Origin: Terriglobales bacterium
GTDB lineage: Bacteria > Acidobacteriota > Terriglobia > Terriglobales > Acidobacteriaceae
Direction of reading: 5' to 3'
Assembly (NCBI GenBank): GCA_025936825.1
Contig: JAICSO010000001.1
Location: 186,001-250,000, forward strand
DNA length: 64,000 nt
The first letter of the stretch is position 1. Each line of letters opens with the position of its first letter. Below, one piece after another: positions 27,216 through 35,920 of this stretch. A model generated the notes under the pieces. That model did not search any database, had not been told where the DNA came from, and was given only the letters and a program-made list of their open reading frames with translations. Both the position numbers and the translations under genes were made by a program.

Positions 27216-28661
27216 ATGGCAAGCGAGCTCTACAACACAATTGACGCTCTCAGTAGAGAGAAGGGCATTGATCCGCAGGTTGTGGTGAGCGCGGTGGAAG
27301 ATGCGATTGTTGTCGCCACCCGCAAGTACTACAAGACCCAGGAAAACCTGCGCGCCCATCTCGATAAAGACACGGGAAAGATCCGCGCCTTCGCAGTGAA
27401 AAGCGTTGTAGAGACGCCCGAACAAGTCGAAGATCCGACTCTGCAGGTCACGGTCGATGATGCGCGCAAGGTTGATCCCAATGTCGAGGTCGGCGGGGAA
27501 TTGCACATTCCGAAAGAAACCGAAGGAATTCTCGGCCGCATCGCCGCGCAACTGGCGAAGCAGGTCATCTTCCAGAAGGTGCGCGAAGCCGAGCGCGACA
27601 CTGTGTACAACGAGTACATCGGCCGCGTGGGCGAGATCGTCAACGCGACTGTAAAGCGGATCGAAGGCCCGGACGTGATCTTCGATATCGGCAAAGCGGA
27701 AGCGAAAGCTCCGCGTAAAGAACAGTCGCGGCTTGAATCGTTTGCCATTGGCGAGCGTGTCCGCGTGGTGATCGCTCGCGTTGAAAAAGCTGCGAAGGGA
27801 CCTGGCGTCGTTGTCTCTCGCGCCGCGCCGGAACTGGTGCAGCACCTTTTCCAGACGGAAGTCCCTGAAATTTATGACGGTACGGTTGTGATCCGCGCTA
27901 TCGCCCGTGAAGCCGGCGAACGCACCAAGATCGCAGTCATGTCGAAAGACAAAGAAGTGGACGCGGTGGGCGCGTGCGTTGGCATGAAGGGCATGCGTGT
28001 GCAATCCATCATCCGCGAACTGCGCGGCGAGAAGATCGACATCATCGAGTACCACGAAGATCCGGTGACGTTTGCCGAAAAGGCGCTGCAGCCCGCGAAG
28101 GTCAGCCGCGTCACTGTGATCGATCCGATGGAGAAGCACCTCGAAGTCGTGGTCGACGACAGCCAGTTGTCGCTTGCGATCGGGAAGAAGGGGCAGAACG
28201 TTCGTCTGGCCGCAAAGCTGCTTGGCTGGAAAATCGACATCAAGAGCGAGGAAGAGAAGCGGCAGGAAGTCGAGCAGCAGATGTCCGCTCTCACCAGCGC
28301 GACTGCAACTCCGCTGGAGAGCGTCGAAGGCTTGGGCGAAGGCATTGTCGAGAAGCTTAAGGGCGCCGGTATTTCCACCGTTGAGGCTCTTGCCGACATG
28401 ACGCCTGAACAGCTCGAAGCCATTGAAGGAATCGGGCCGAAGACGGTGGAAAAGATCAGTGTCGCTGTGAATAATTACTTCGCCAGCCTTGAGGGCGGCG
28501 AGCAGGTCGCTCTTCCTGAAACCGAGGGCGAAGAGGCAGCGGCTGAACCGGCCAACTCCGAAGAAGTATCCGCCAGCGCGGATTCAGAGCAGCAACCGGA
28601 GGAAGTGCAGGCGGAAGCGGCAGCCGAGGCTGCAGAAGAACCGGCAGAGCAGAAGGAGTAA
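27216..28661 (+). CDS. nusA: Transcription elongation/termination factor NusA
   Basis: 481 residues. N-terminal RNAP-binding domain (~1-130), S1 domain (~135-200, GEIVNATVKRIEGPDVIFDI), two KH domains (~205-345; GACVGMKGMRVQSIIRELRG and IGKKGQNVRLAAKLLGWKI), and a C-terminal helix-hairpin-helix (LEAIEGIGPKTVEKI, ~405). The last ~55 residues are an acidic Glu/Ala tail. It binds RNA polymerase and leader RNA and is often autoregulated in this operon. Confidence 0.98.
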   Translation: MASELYNTIDALSREKGIDPQVVVSAVEDAIVVATRKYYKTQENLRAHLDKDTGKIRAFAVKSVVETPEQVEDPTLQVTVDDARKVDPNVEVGGELHIPKETEGILGRIAAQLAKQVIFQKVREAERDTVYNEYIGRVGEIVNATVKRIEGPDVIFDIGKAEAKAPRKEQSRLESFAIGERVRVVIARVEKAAKGPGVVVSRAAPELVQHLFQTEVPEIYDGTVVIRAIAREAGERTKIAVMSKDKEVDAVGACVGMKGMRVQSIIRELRGEKIDIIEYHEDPVTFAEKALQPAKVSRVTVIDPMEKHLEVVVDDSQLSLAIGKKGQNVRLAAKLLGWKIDIKSEEEKRQEVEQQMSALTSATATPLESVEGLGEGIVEKLKGAGISTVEALADMTPEQLEAIEGIGPKTVEKISVAVNNYFASLEGGEQVALPETEGEEAAAEPANSEEVSASADSEQQPEEVQAEAAAEAAEEPAEQKE

Positions 28662-28736
28662 GGTTTCAAGGTTTCAAAGTTTCGCGAAGATTTGTGATGA
28701 AACCTTGAAAACGTGAAACCTTGAAACATCGGAAAC
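28660..28736. repeat. Word-type inverted repeat in the nusA-infB gap
   Basis: AGGTTTCAAGGTTTCAAAG starts at 28661. The inverse words TGAAACCTTGAAA occur twice between 28698 and 28727. The word is different from that between rimP and nusA, although both gaps lie in one operon. Confidence 0.75.
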
Positions 28737-28795
28737 TTTCCGTGAGGTTGATATGAAGACTTAGCGGGACAAAGTTCGGAGGAACAAAGAGGCGG

Positions 28796-31705
28796 ATGAG
28801 TAAGATTCGAATTAACGATCTGGCCAGAGAACTGGAAGTCAAAAGCAAAGCCATTCTCGATGTGCTGACTGAAGTCGGAGTCACCGAGAAGAAGTCGCAT
28901 TCCAGCTCGCTCGAAGAGCACGAAGCTGAAAAGGTTCGTGCACACTTCAAAGGCTCTGGGTACGGGCACAGCGCGGGGAAGTCGTCGCGCGCCTCGCATC
29001 CCAGCCCCGATGAAATCAAAACCAAGATTGACTTGTCGCATATCTCCAAGCCTGGAGACGTGCTGAAGGCCATTCTTGATAAGAAGCAGCCTGCTGCTCC
29101 GCCCGCACCGGCTCCGCTTCCGAAACCCTCCGCACCTCCGGCGCAAGAAGCCAAGCCGGCCGCGCCTGTAGCGCCAAAGCCCGCGGCTCCGGCAACACCC
29201 CCTCCAACTCCAGTTGCACCCAGAATTGTTACTCCGGCTACGGTCGCAGCACAGCGGCCGCCGGTTGCGCCTCCGGTAGCTCCGGTCGCGCCGCCACAGG
29301 CTCCAGCGGCCGTGACGCCAACCGTTCCTCCGCGGCCAGCGCCGACTAGTCCGGTTACGCCTCCGCCGCCGCAGGTCAACGCCTCCGCTCCTGCTGCCAC
29401 GAGTGCGCCGCCAACGCCTCCAGTTCAGCCACAACGTCCGGCAGCGGCGGCACCGCCGAGTGCTCCGGCGCGTCCGCAAACACCGCCAGGGCCGCGCATG
29501 ATTGTTCCACAGACGGGACCACGCCCGGTGTACAAGGCGCCGCCGGTTAAGCCGGGACAGCCGATCGCCAATCGCCCGATTGCTAACCGTCCTGCTCCGG
29601 GGCGTCCGGTTCCAGGTCAACCGATTTTCCAGCGTCCGCGCCCGGCAGGCCCGGGGGGCGCGCGTCCGCCATTGCGTCCCGGCGAGCGACGGCCAATGCA
29701 CCCCACGCGGTCTGGCCCTCCGGGCTCGCGTCCGATGGGAGTTGGTCCAGGCTTGCCGCCTCCGGGAGCGCCAACGCGTCCCGGCAGCCGTCCGGGTGGG
29801 CCAGCCCGCCGACCAGGTCAACGCTATGTTCCTCGCGGGGTGAAGGAAGGCCCAATGAAGGGCTTTGTTCCGCCGCCGCGGCTGTCGCTTTCGAATGAGC
29901 CGCTGCCGATCACTCGGAACATCACCATTACCGAGGGGATCAGCGTTAAGGATCTGGCCGAGAAACTCGAGATCCGTGCCAAGGATCTGATCGCGCGCTT
30001 GCTGGCTCGCGGAGTGTTCGCCACCATCAACCAGACGCTCGATCCTGAGCTTGCTACTGATATCGCGCGCTTCTTCGGCGCTGAGGCGAACGTAATCACG
30101 TTCGAAGAGCAGGCCGCGAAGGATGTCGCCGAGACCGCCGCGAAAGAAGAAGGCGCAGCCGCCGAAGGCGAGCCGCGTCCTCCCGTGGTCACCATCATGG
30201 GCCACGTCGATCACGGCAAGACCACACTGCTCGACTCGATCCGCTCGACCAACGTTGCCGAAGGCGAAGCTGGCGGAATCACGCAGCACATCGGCGCGTA
30301 CAAGGTTTCCATTCAGGACAAAGATTCTCCGGCATACGGTCGCCAGATCGTGTTCCTGGATACGCCCGGTCACGAAGCGTTTACCCGCATGCGTTCGCGC
30401 GGGGCAAAGGCCACCGACATCGTCGTGCTCGTTGTAGCCGCGGACGATGGCGTGATGCCGCAGACGATTGAGGCTATCGACCACGCGCACGCCGCCGAGG
30501 TTCCGATCATCGTTGCGGTGAACAAGATCGACAAGCCCGGCGCTCTGCCTGATCGCGTGAAGAAGCAGCTCGGCGATCGCGGACTGGTTCCGGAAGATTG
30601 GGGCGGCAAGACGGTATTCGTGGACGTTTCCGCCAAGCAGAAGACCAATCTCAATCTGCTGATGGAAATGATTTGCCTGGTTGCCGATCTGCAAGACCTC
30701 AAGGCTATCGCCGATCGTCCGGCAACCGGCGTCGTGCTCGAAGCCAAACTCGATCGCGGACGCGGTCCGGTCGCCACCGTTCTCGTGCAAAACGGTACGC
30801 TGCGCACCAGCGACAACTTCGTCGTCGGCAACGTGTACGGCAAAATCCGCGCCATGTTCGACGATCGCGGAGCGCAGTTGCAGGAAGCACCCCCGTCCAC
30901 GCCGGTCGAAATCCTCGGCATGGAAGGTTTGCCGCAGGCGGGCGATCAGTTCCTGGTTGTCGCCGACCGCGACAAGGCGCGCGGCATCTCCGACTACCGC
31001 GAGCAGAAGGCCCGCGAAGCGGCTCTTGCCAAGAGTTCGCGCGTGTCGCTCGAAGGTTTGGCCGAGCAGATGAAGAGCTCCGGCATCAAGGAACTTAACA
31101 TCATTCTGAAGGGCGATGTGCAGGGCTCGGTCGAAGTCCTCAGCGACCTGCTCTCCAAGATGTCAAACGACCAGGTGCGGCTCAAGGTGCTACGCTCGGG
31201 CGTGGGCGCGATCACCGAGTCGGACGTGCTGCTGGCCTCGGCGTCGAACGCGATCATCATCGGCTTCAATGTTCGTCCGGAGCGCAAGGCGCAGGAACTG
31301 GCCGAACAGGAGAAGGTCGACATCCGCCTGCACTCGATCATTTACGAGTTGCAGGACGAGATCAAGCGCGCCATGACCGGCTTGCTTGAACCCACGATCA
31401 AAGAGACCCACCAGGGACGCGCGCAGGTGCTCGATACATTCCGCATCCCGAAGGTGGGCACGGTTGCCGGCTGCCGCGTGACCGATGGCCTCATCAAGCG
31501 CGACTCTGAAGTGCGGCTGCTGCGCGACAACGTGGTTGTCTTCAAGGGCAAGGTCGGCTCGCTACGCCGCTTCAAGGACGACGCCAGCCAAGTCACCAAC
31601 GGCATGGAGTGTGGCATCTCGATCGCGAACTACGGCGATGTCAAGGTTGGCGACGTGATCGAGGCATTCGTGACCGAGCGAGTGGCGGCGGAAGTGATGG
31701 CCTAG
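28796..31705 (+). CDS. infB: Translation initiation factor IF-2
   Basis: 969 residues. An N-terminal IF2N helix-turn ([20 protein letters not shown]), then a ~260-residue Pro/Ala-rich and later Arg/Pro/Gly-rich disordered linker, a second IF2N motif (~375), and the GTPase domain with GHVDHGKTT (~469), DTPGHE and NKID. Domains II-IV follow to the end. It delivers initiator tRNA to the 30S subunit. GGAGGAAC lies upstream. The usual ylxR is absent before it, and rbfA/truB do not follow: the next gene is on the other strand. Confidence 0.98.
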   Translation: MSKIRINDLARELEVKSKAILDVLTEVGVTEKKSHSSSLEEHEAEKVRAHFKGSGYGHSAGKSSRASHPSPDEIKTKIDLSHISKPGDVLKAILDKKQPAAPPAPAPLPKPSAPPAQEAKPAAPVAPKPAAPATPPPTPVAPRIVTPATVAAQRPPVAPPVAPVAPPQAPAAVTPTVPPRPAPTSPVTPPPPQVNASAPAATSAPPTPPVQPQRPAAAAPPSAPARPQTPPGPRMIVPQTGPRPVYKAPPVKPGQPIANRPIANRPAPGRPVPGQPIFQRPRPAGPGGARPPLRPGERRPMHPTRSGPPGSRPMGVGPGLPPPGAPTRPGSRPGGPARRPGQRYVPRGVKEGPMKGFVPPPRLSLSNEPLPITRNITITEGISVKDLAEKLEIRAKDLIARLLARGVFATINQTLDPELATDIARFFGAEANVITFEEQAAKDVAETAAKEEGAAAEGEPRPPVVTIMGHVDHGKTTLLDSIRSTNVAEGEAGGITQHIGAYKVSIQDKDSPAYGRQIVFLDTPGHEAFTRMRSRGAKATDIVVLVVAADDGVMPQTIEAIDHAHAAEVPIIVAVNKIDKPGALPDRVKKQLGDRGLVPEDWGGKTVFVDVSAKQKTNLNLLMEMICLVADLQDLKAIADRPATGVVLEAKLDRGRGPVATVLVQNGTLRTSDNFVVGNVYGKIRAMFDDRGAQLQEAPPSTPVEILGMEGLPQAGDQFLVVADRDKARGISDYREQKAREAALAKSSRVSLEGLAEQMKSSGIKELNIILKGDVQGSVEVLSDLLSKMSNDQVRLKVLRSGVGAITESDVLLASASNAIIIGFNVRPERKAQELAEQEKVDIRLHSIIYELQDEIKRAMTGLLEPTIKETHQGRAQVLDTFRIPKVGTVAGCRVTDGLIKRDSEVRLLRDNVVVFKGKVGSLRRFKDDASQVTNGMECGISIANYGDVKVGDVIEAFVTERVAAEVMA

Positions 31706-31707
31706 AA

Positions 31708-31740
31708 AACGTCGTCGGTCGCAGGTCCTTGGTCGTTGGC
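31708..31740. repeat. Left member of a long-range inverted word repeat
   Basis: GTCGTCGGTCGCAGGTCCTT begins at 31711 and GTCGTTGG follows. The inverse words (CCAACGACCAAGG, CGACGACCGACG, CGACGACCTGC) lie at 32773-32845, flanking the broken PD40 gene on its other side, about 1 kb away. Confidence 0.6.
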
Positions 31741-31856
31741 CAAACCCAGTCACCGACTCCTACCCACCCTGTCGCAAGTGCCGCGACAAGGGTGGGGTAA
31801 CCTGCAATCCCGCTGTCGCAAAGAAACAAGACACGGGTCGACGACCTGTGCTCTTG

Positions 31857-32734
31857 TTAGTGTTTGTCCCAAAGGATGCTGGGCTCAGCCTGGATACCAT
31901 GGGCCAGAACCGTACGATTCTGATTGGACAAGTCGATCAACAGAATTGAGGCCTCTGGGGCGTTTCCATACGCGGCGACCACCAGATATCTGCCGTCCGG
32001 CGAAATAGATGGTCCAACTAGCGACAGCTTTTTATCTGTCGCGACTTTCTGCAGAGCAGTGCCGTCGAGTTTTACCGGGAATATTTCCGATTGCTTCTTG
32101 TTTTCGCGACGAGAAGAAAACAGAATGCTTTCGCCGTCTGGACTCCAGCATAGCCGGATCATCTCAGAGTTATCGGCGATTACCTTTTTCGGGTTCGTGC
32201 CGTCACCATTTGCAACCCAGATTGAGCCGCTTGATTCTGCGCTCTCGCGATACTTCGAGAACGCCAGCTTACTTCCGTCCGGACACCATAGGCCCCGAAC
32301 GCAACTCCTAGTCCGAGAATGAGGGCACCCGCAGTTGACGCTATTTTCTTCCCATCCGCGGACCAGTCCACCGGGCATGCGCCACCAGGAATGTTCGTAA
32401 GTTGTACGTGGCCTGAGCCGTCCGCATTGATGAGTTGCACTTGTCCAAAAACAATGTGCTTTGTTCCCCATCCCTCGTGCGCGCAATATGCGATCTTCTG
32501 GCCATCCGGCGACCAGACGGCTACGATTCCCTCCGCTAGCCGCCGAGGCTTCGATTTCGGAGTGTCGACTATCCAGAGGTCTTCGTGCGATGAAAAGAAA
32601 CCTCCCGGGCCAGTTACGTAGGCAAGCCTTTTTATTCCAAAAGCGCCAAAACCGTCATCGCTCTGAGCGAAGGTTTGTGGAAGAGCACCGGTAAACCCCG
32701 AAATAAAAAGCGCGAGAACAATTGCCTTGTTCAT
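31857..32734 (-). pseudogene. PD40/TolB-like exported propeller protein, frameshifted
   Basis: The ATG at 32734 opens a signal peptide (MNKAIVLALFISGFTGA) followed by PD40 blades (AVWSPDGQKIAYC, DWSADGKKIAS). This frame runs off into unlike sequence near 32290. A second minus-strand frame takes over with WCPDGSKLAFSKYRES, LCWSPDGESILFSSRREN and SISPDGRYLVVAA and ends at 31857. A one-base loss (or two-base gain) near 32275-32320 explains this. The repaired product would be ~290 residues, a periplasmic propeller resembling the kinase ectodomains but without a kinase. It is either a decayed gene or an assembly error. Confidence 0.75.
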
Positions 32735-32772
32735 GCGGCGGATTATCTCACGTAGAAGGACGCCTGCGGTGC

Positions 32773-32845
32773 TTGCCAACGACCAAGGAGCAACGACCAT
32801 CGACGGCTATGCCGACGACCGACGTCCGACGACCTGCAAGCGGTG
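32773..32845. repeat. Right member of a long-range inverted word repeat
   Basis: Tandem-like words of CCAACGACCAAGGAGCAACG and CCGACGACCGACGTCCGACG. This is the inverse of 31708-31740. Confidence 0.6.
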
Positions 32846-32874
32846 ACCGGCTATAATCCTCCCACTCTCAAGCC

Positions 32875-33465
32875 ATGGCTTCGGAAACTGCACGCATTGA
32901 AGCCTTCTCGGACGGCGTGTACGCAATCGCGATCACGCTGCTGATCCTCGACCTGAAGGTGCCGATGACGCAGGACGGCCATCTTGGCGTGGCGCTCCTT
33001 CGACAGTGGCCCACATATTTTGCCTTCCTAGTCAGCTTTGCGTTAATTGGGATCATGTGGGTGAACCACCATCGGGTGTTCAACCACATTCGCCGATCCG
33101 ACAACCGGTTGCTATTCCTGAACCTGCTCCTGCTGCTGGGAGTCACATTCGTCCCGTTTCCCACAGCGCTCCTCGCCGCCCACCTGCGTGGCGCGGATGC
33201 CCGCGTAGCCGCCACCGTGTTCAACGGCGCCTACGTCCTGATTGCCATATTTTTCAATGTCTTATGGCATCATGCGGTGGATTGCGCTCTGCTCGACTCC
33301 GCCACTTTAGATTCAGCACACTCAATCTCCCGGCAATATGCTCTCGGACCGCTCGCTTATCTGGTTTGCTTTGCCCTAACGTGGGTAAGTGTGCCACTAA
33401 GCCTCGCCCTGAATATCGCGTTGGCGGTTTTCTTCGCCATCCCTCCCCGCATACGCTCAAAATGA
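32875..33465 (+). CDS. TMEM175/DUF1211-family potassium channel-like protein
   Basis: 196 residues, about five to six membrane helices. The first helix carries the TMEM175 signature R-x3-FSDGVYAIA (RIEAFSDGVYAIAITLLILD), which forms the pore and selectivity region. LIGIMWVNHHRVFNHI is also characteristic. Bacterial members are tetrameric K+-permeable channels with one copy of the six-helix repeat, as here. The ATG lacks a strong ribosome site. Confidence 0.9.
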   Translation: MASETARIEAFSDGVYAIAITLLILDLKVPMTQDGHLGVALLRQWPTYFAFLVSFALIGIMWVNHHRVFNHIRRSDNRLLFLNLLLLLGVTFVPFPTALLAAHLRGADARVAATVFNGAYVLIAIFFNVLWHHAVDCALLDSATLDSAHSISRQYALGPLAYLVCFALTWVSVPLSLALNIALAVFFAIPPRIRSK

Positions 33466-33667
33466 GACTGATTGATCGCTTCCCGATGCATTTGCAACGA
33501 AAGTGTTGCATTTTTTGATTCCCCGGGCGTAAGATCAAGACTGGATGCGGGTTTTGGCGTCCAATCTAGCCGTAAAGCTGCCCTTTCTTCCTGGGTTCGA
33601 AATAACGCGTTGTCTCAAAAACCGAGGTAAGCAGGTATGCCTCTGACCAGCTTTGGAGAGACCTCTT

Positions 33668-34399
33668 ATGTCCTGGTACGCGTACTGCCTCACTGAGCAC
33701 CGGTTGTCTAACGGTACTCGCACACGCCGCCCCTTCGTCCTCGACGGCATTCAAGGTGTTAACGGAGCCACAGTCCTCAGTTATCCGAGCGGCGACTTCG
33801 CAGTGGTAGTCAGCGAATTTGACCGAGCAGCAACCAAGTTGGAAGAAAAGCACGTTCTGGAGCATGCCAAAGTCGTCAGCGTGTGCTTCCGGCAGGGTAC
33901 CGTGCTTCCCTTCCGGTTTGGGACGATCTTCGACAACGATGAGTCTCTGAAGCATGCCGTTCGCGCCAACAAGCGGGCGTTCGGCGAGAGCGTCGCCCGG
34001 CTGAAAGGCAAAGCGGAGATGCACGTTAAGGTCCTGGTCAGGGACGGTGCGCTCCGGGAGCTTCGGGATGTAACGATTCCCGACACAGTGGGGGGCGAGT
34101 ATCTCGCCAAACTCCGCGAAAAGGCCTCGAACGACCGCGAGCGCCAGACACGAGCCAAGGCGCTTTCGGTTCAAGTCCACCGGCTCTTCAATCCGCTGGA
34201 AGAAGAAATCAGTTGTAAGCGGGTTGACACAGACGGAATCCTCATCGACATAGCCCACCTGATCGACAGCAAATCCATAGAAAAATATCAGAACCGAACC
34301 AGCAGCGCAGTCAAGCAGCTCAAGAACTGCGAAGTGTCGGTCAGCGGGCCTTGGCCTCCGTATCACTTTTTGCCTGGTAAGCTGAGAACGGTAGCGTAA
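33668..34399 (+). CDS. GvpL/GvpF-family protein (orphan)
   Basis: 243 residues; GGAGAG lies 9 bp before the ATG. The N-terminal segment WYAYCLTE, the central VVSEFDRAATKLEEKHVLEH and VVSVCFRQGTVLPFRFGTIF are classic GvpL/F motifs, and the C-terminus ends GPWPPYHF as in family members. These proteins are accessory gas-vesicle components. No gvpA or other gvp gene occurs in the window, so it may have another role here. A terminator follows. Confidence 0.9.
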   Translation: MSWYAYCLTEHRLSNGTRTRRPFVLDGIQGVNGATVLSYPSGDFAVVVSEFDRAATKLEEKHVLEHAKVVSVCFRQGTVLPFRFGTIFDNDESLKHAVRANKRAFGESVARLKGKAEMHVKVLVRDGALRELRDVTIPDTVGGEYLAKLREKASNDRERQTRAKALSVQVHRLFNPLEEEISCKRVDTDGILIDIAHLIDSKSIEKYQNRTSSAVKQLKNCEVSVSGPWPPYHFLPGKLRTVA

Positions 34400-34410
34400 G
34401 GATTATGTGG

Positions 34411-34430
34411 CGCGGGCGCCTTCGCCCGCG
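34411..34430 (+). repeat. Perfect hairpin
   Basis: CGCGGGCG/CGCCCGCG with a 4-nt loop, 12 bp after the gvpL/F stop and just ahead of the main terminator. Confidence 0.6.
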
Positions 34431-34443
34431 AGGGTTGTGTGAG

Positions 34444-34474
34444 GGTCGGACATTCGTGTCCGACCTTTTGTTTT
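34444..34474 (+). terminator. Rho-independent terminator built from a dispersed palindrome
   Basis: Perfect 9-bp stem GGTCGGACA/TGTCCGACC, TTCG loop, followed by TTTTGTTTT. The same palindrome recurs at 42226-42248 without a full T-run and, diverged, within uvrD at 38475-38498. Confidence 0.85.
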
Positions 34475-34520
34475 GAGCGTGCGGCCCAGCTCGCCTCGCT
34501 AAAAGGATGGGATTTGCCGC

Positions 34521-35771
34521 TCAACCTCTCACCAGGGAGATCAGCAGCATCGCGGTTAAGAGTACGATCATGCCTGTCAAACCCCAGGCGACTACGTCGT
34601 AGGCGCGAGAGTTGGTGAGCCGGCCCATCAACTCCGGCTTTTTAACCAGCAGCAGCATGAACACCAGCACAAACGGCAGCAAGATTCCATTCAGAACTTG
34701 CGATAGAACCGCGAGCTTCACGAGAGGCGCATGTGGAATGAGAATGATCACCGCCCCCACGATGATCAGGGCTGTATACAGCCAGTAAAAAACCGGCGCT
34801 TCGCGAAATTTCTTGTTCAGCCCAGACTCGAATCCCAATGCTTCGCACGCGGTATACGCGGTTGAGAGCGGAAGTATGGACGCGGCGAATAGCGATGCAT
34901 TGAGCAACCCAATCGCAAAAAGAAGATACGCGTATTCACCACCCAGCGGGCGAAGAGATTGCGCCGCATCCGCTGCGTCGCGAATCTCATGATGGCCATG
35001 CATAAAGAGTGTGGCTGCACAGGCGATTACGATGAACGCCGCAATCATCACCGAGAAAAGCGATCCAACGACGGCATCGATTTGGCTATATTTCAGGTCG
35101 GACTTCGGCGTGCCTTTGTCCACAATGGAAGCCTGAAGATAAAACTGCTGCCACGGAGCGATCGTGGCCCCAATAATTCCGACGGAGAGATACAGGTAAG
35201 CATTGTCTTTCAGTTCCGAGACTCGGGGAAGGCGTAGGATGTGTTTCGAAGCCTGAAACCAATCTGGGGCGGCCAGGAACGCCGTAATAATGTAAGCAAT
35301 GTACAAAAACGAGAGGAAAACAAAAATCTTCTCCAGCTTCCTATAATCGGCATACACCACCAACAACCAAACCAGAACAGCGGCAATTGGGACTGAGATA
35401 TATTTGCTCATCCCGAACAGTTCCATGCTGCTGGCGACGCCGGCAAATTCCGACGCGACGTCGCCCATGTTGCACACGACCAGACCGCACATCAGAAGAA
35501 AAGTGGCCCTGATTCCATACTGCTCGCGAATGAGTTCGCTCAAGCCTTTGCCAGTAGCCACTCCCATTCGCGCAGAAATCTCCTGCGCAAATGTGAGGCA
35601 CACAGCCACGGGAATGATGGTCCAGAGGAGTGAATAGCCGAACTGAGAGCCAGCGGCGGCGTAGGTGTAGATGCCGCCGGAATCGTTATCAACGTTGGCG
35701 GTGATGAATCCCGGTCCAAGGATGGACAGGACGAACAACATGCGGACGAGGGCTGGGCGGAAGCGTGCCAC
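34521..35771 (-). CDS. Nramp-superfamily divalent metal transporter with unusual metal-site motifs
   Basis: 416 residues, ~11 membrane helices, the fold of Nramp/MntH (LGPGFITA near residue 18; QFGYSLLW; FLLMCGLVVCNMGDVASEFA). In helix 1 the canonical DPGN reads DSGG (within NVDNDSGG). In helix 6 the canonical MPHN reads APWQ (GIIGATIAPWQQF). The Asp is kept, but the Asn and the soft-metal Met are lost. It is likely a divalent cation transporter with altered selectivity, possibly like Nramp-related Mg transporters; this cannot be decided from sequence. Confidence 0.82.
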   Translation of the reverse strand: MARFRPALVRMLFVLSILGPGFITANVDNDSGGIYTYAAAGSQFGYSLLWTIIPVAVCLTFAQEISARMGVATGKGLSELIREQYGIRATFLLMCGLVVCNMGDVASEFAGVASSMELFGMSKYISVPIAAVLVWLLVVYADYRKLEKIFVFLSFLYIAYIITAFLAAPDWFQASKHILRLPRVSELKDNAYLYLSVGIIGATIAPWQQFYLQASIVDKGTPKSDLKYSQIDAVVGSLFSVMIAAFIVIACAATLFMHGHHEIRDAADAAQSLRPLGGEYAYLLFAIGLLNASLFAASILPLSTAYTACEALGFESGLNKKFREAPVFYWLYTALIIVGAVIILIPHAPLVKLAVLSQVLNGILLPFVLVFMLLLVKKPELMGRLTNSRAYDVVAWGLTGMIVLLTAMLLISLVRG

Positions 35772-35920
35772 GTTGTTCTCCCACCTCGGCTTTGACGTTC
35801 GCCATCACCATATCTTCGATTATGGCACGAGCCGCGCTAACAGAAGCTTGAAAAGAATAGTGCGATTGATTCCGGGCAAACTCGGTCAGGACGAGGCCCG
35901 AAAAACTTGAAGCTAAATGC

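Noticed and set aside
27198-28139. A 313-codon frame antisense to nusA
   Set aside because: Shadow of nusA; His/Phe/Asp-rich translation without family features.
28475-30790. A 771-codon open frame antisense to infB
   Set aside because: It is produced by the Pro/Ala-rich, G+C-rich infB linker; its translation is Arg/Trp/Gly low-complexity sequence with no family motif.
33254-33600. tRNA-like GGTTCGAA element near 33595
   Set aside because: No acceptor stem, anticodon arm or CCA-proximal pairing could be drawn around it.
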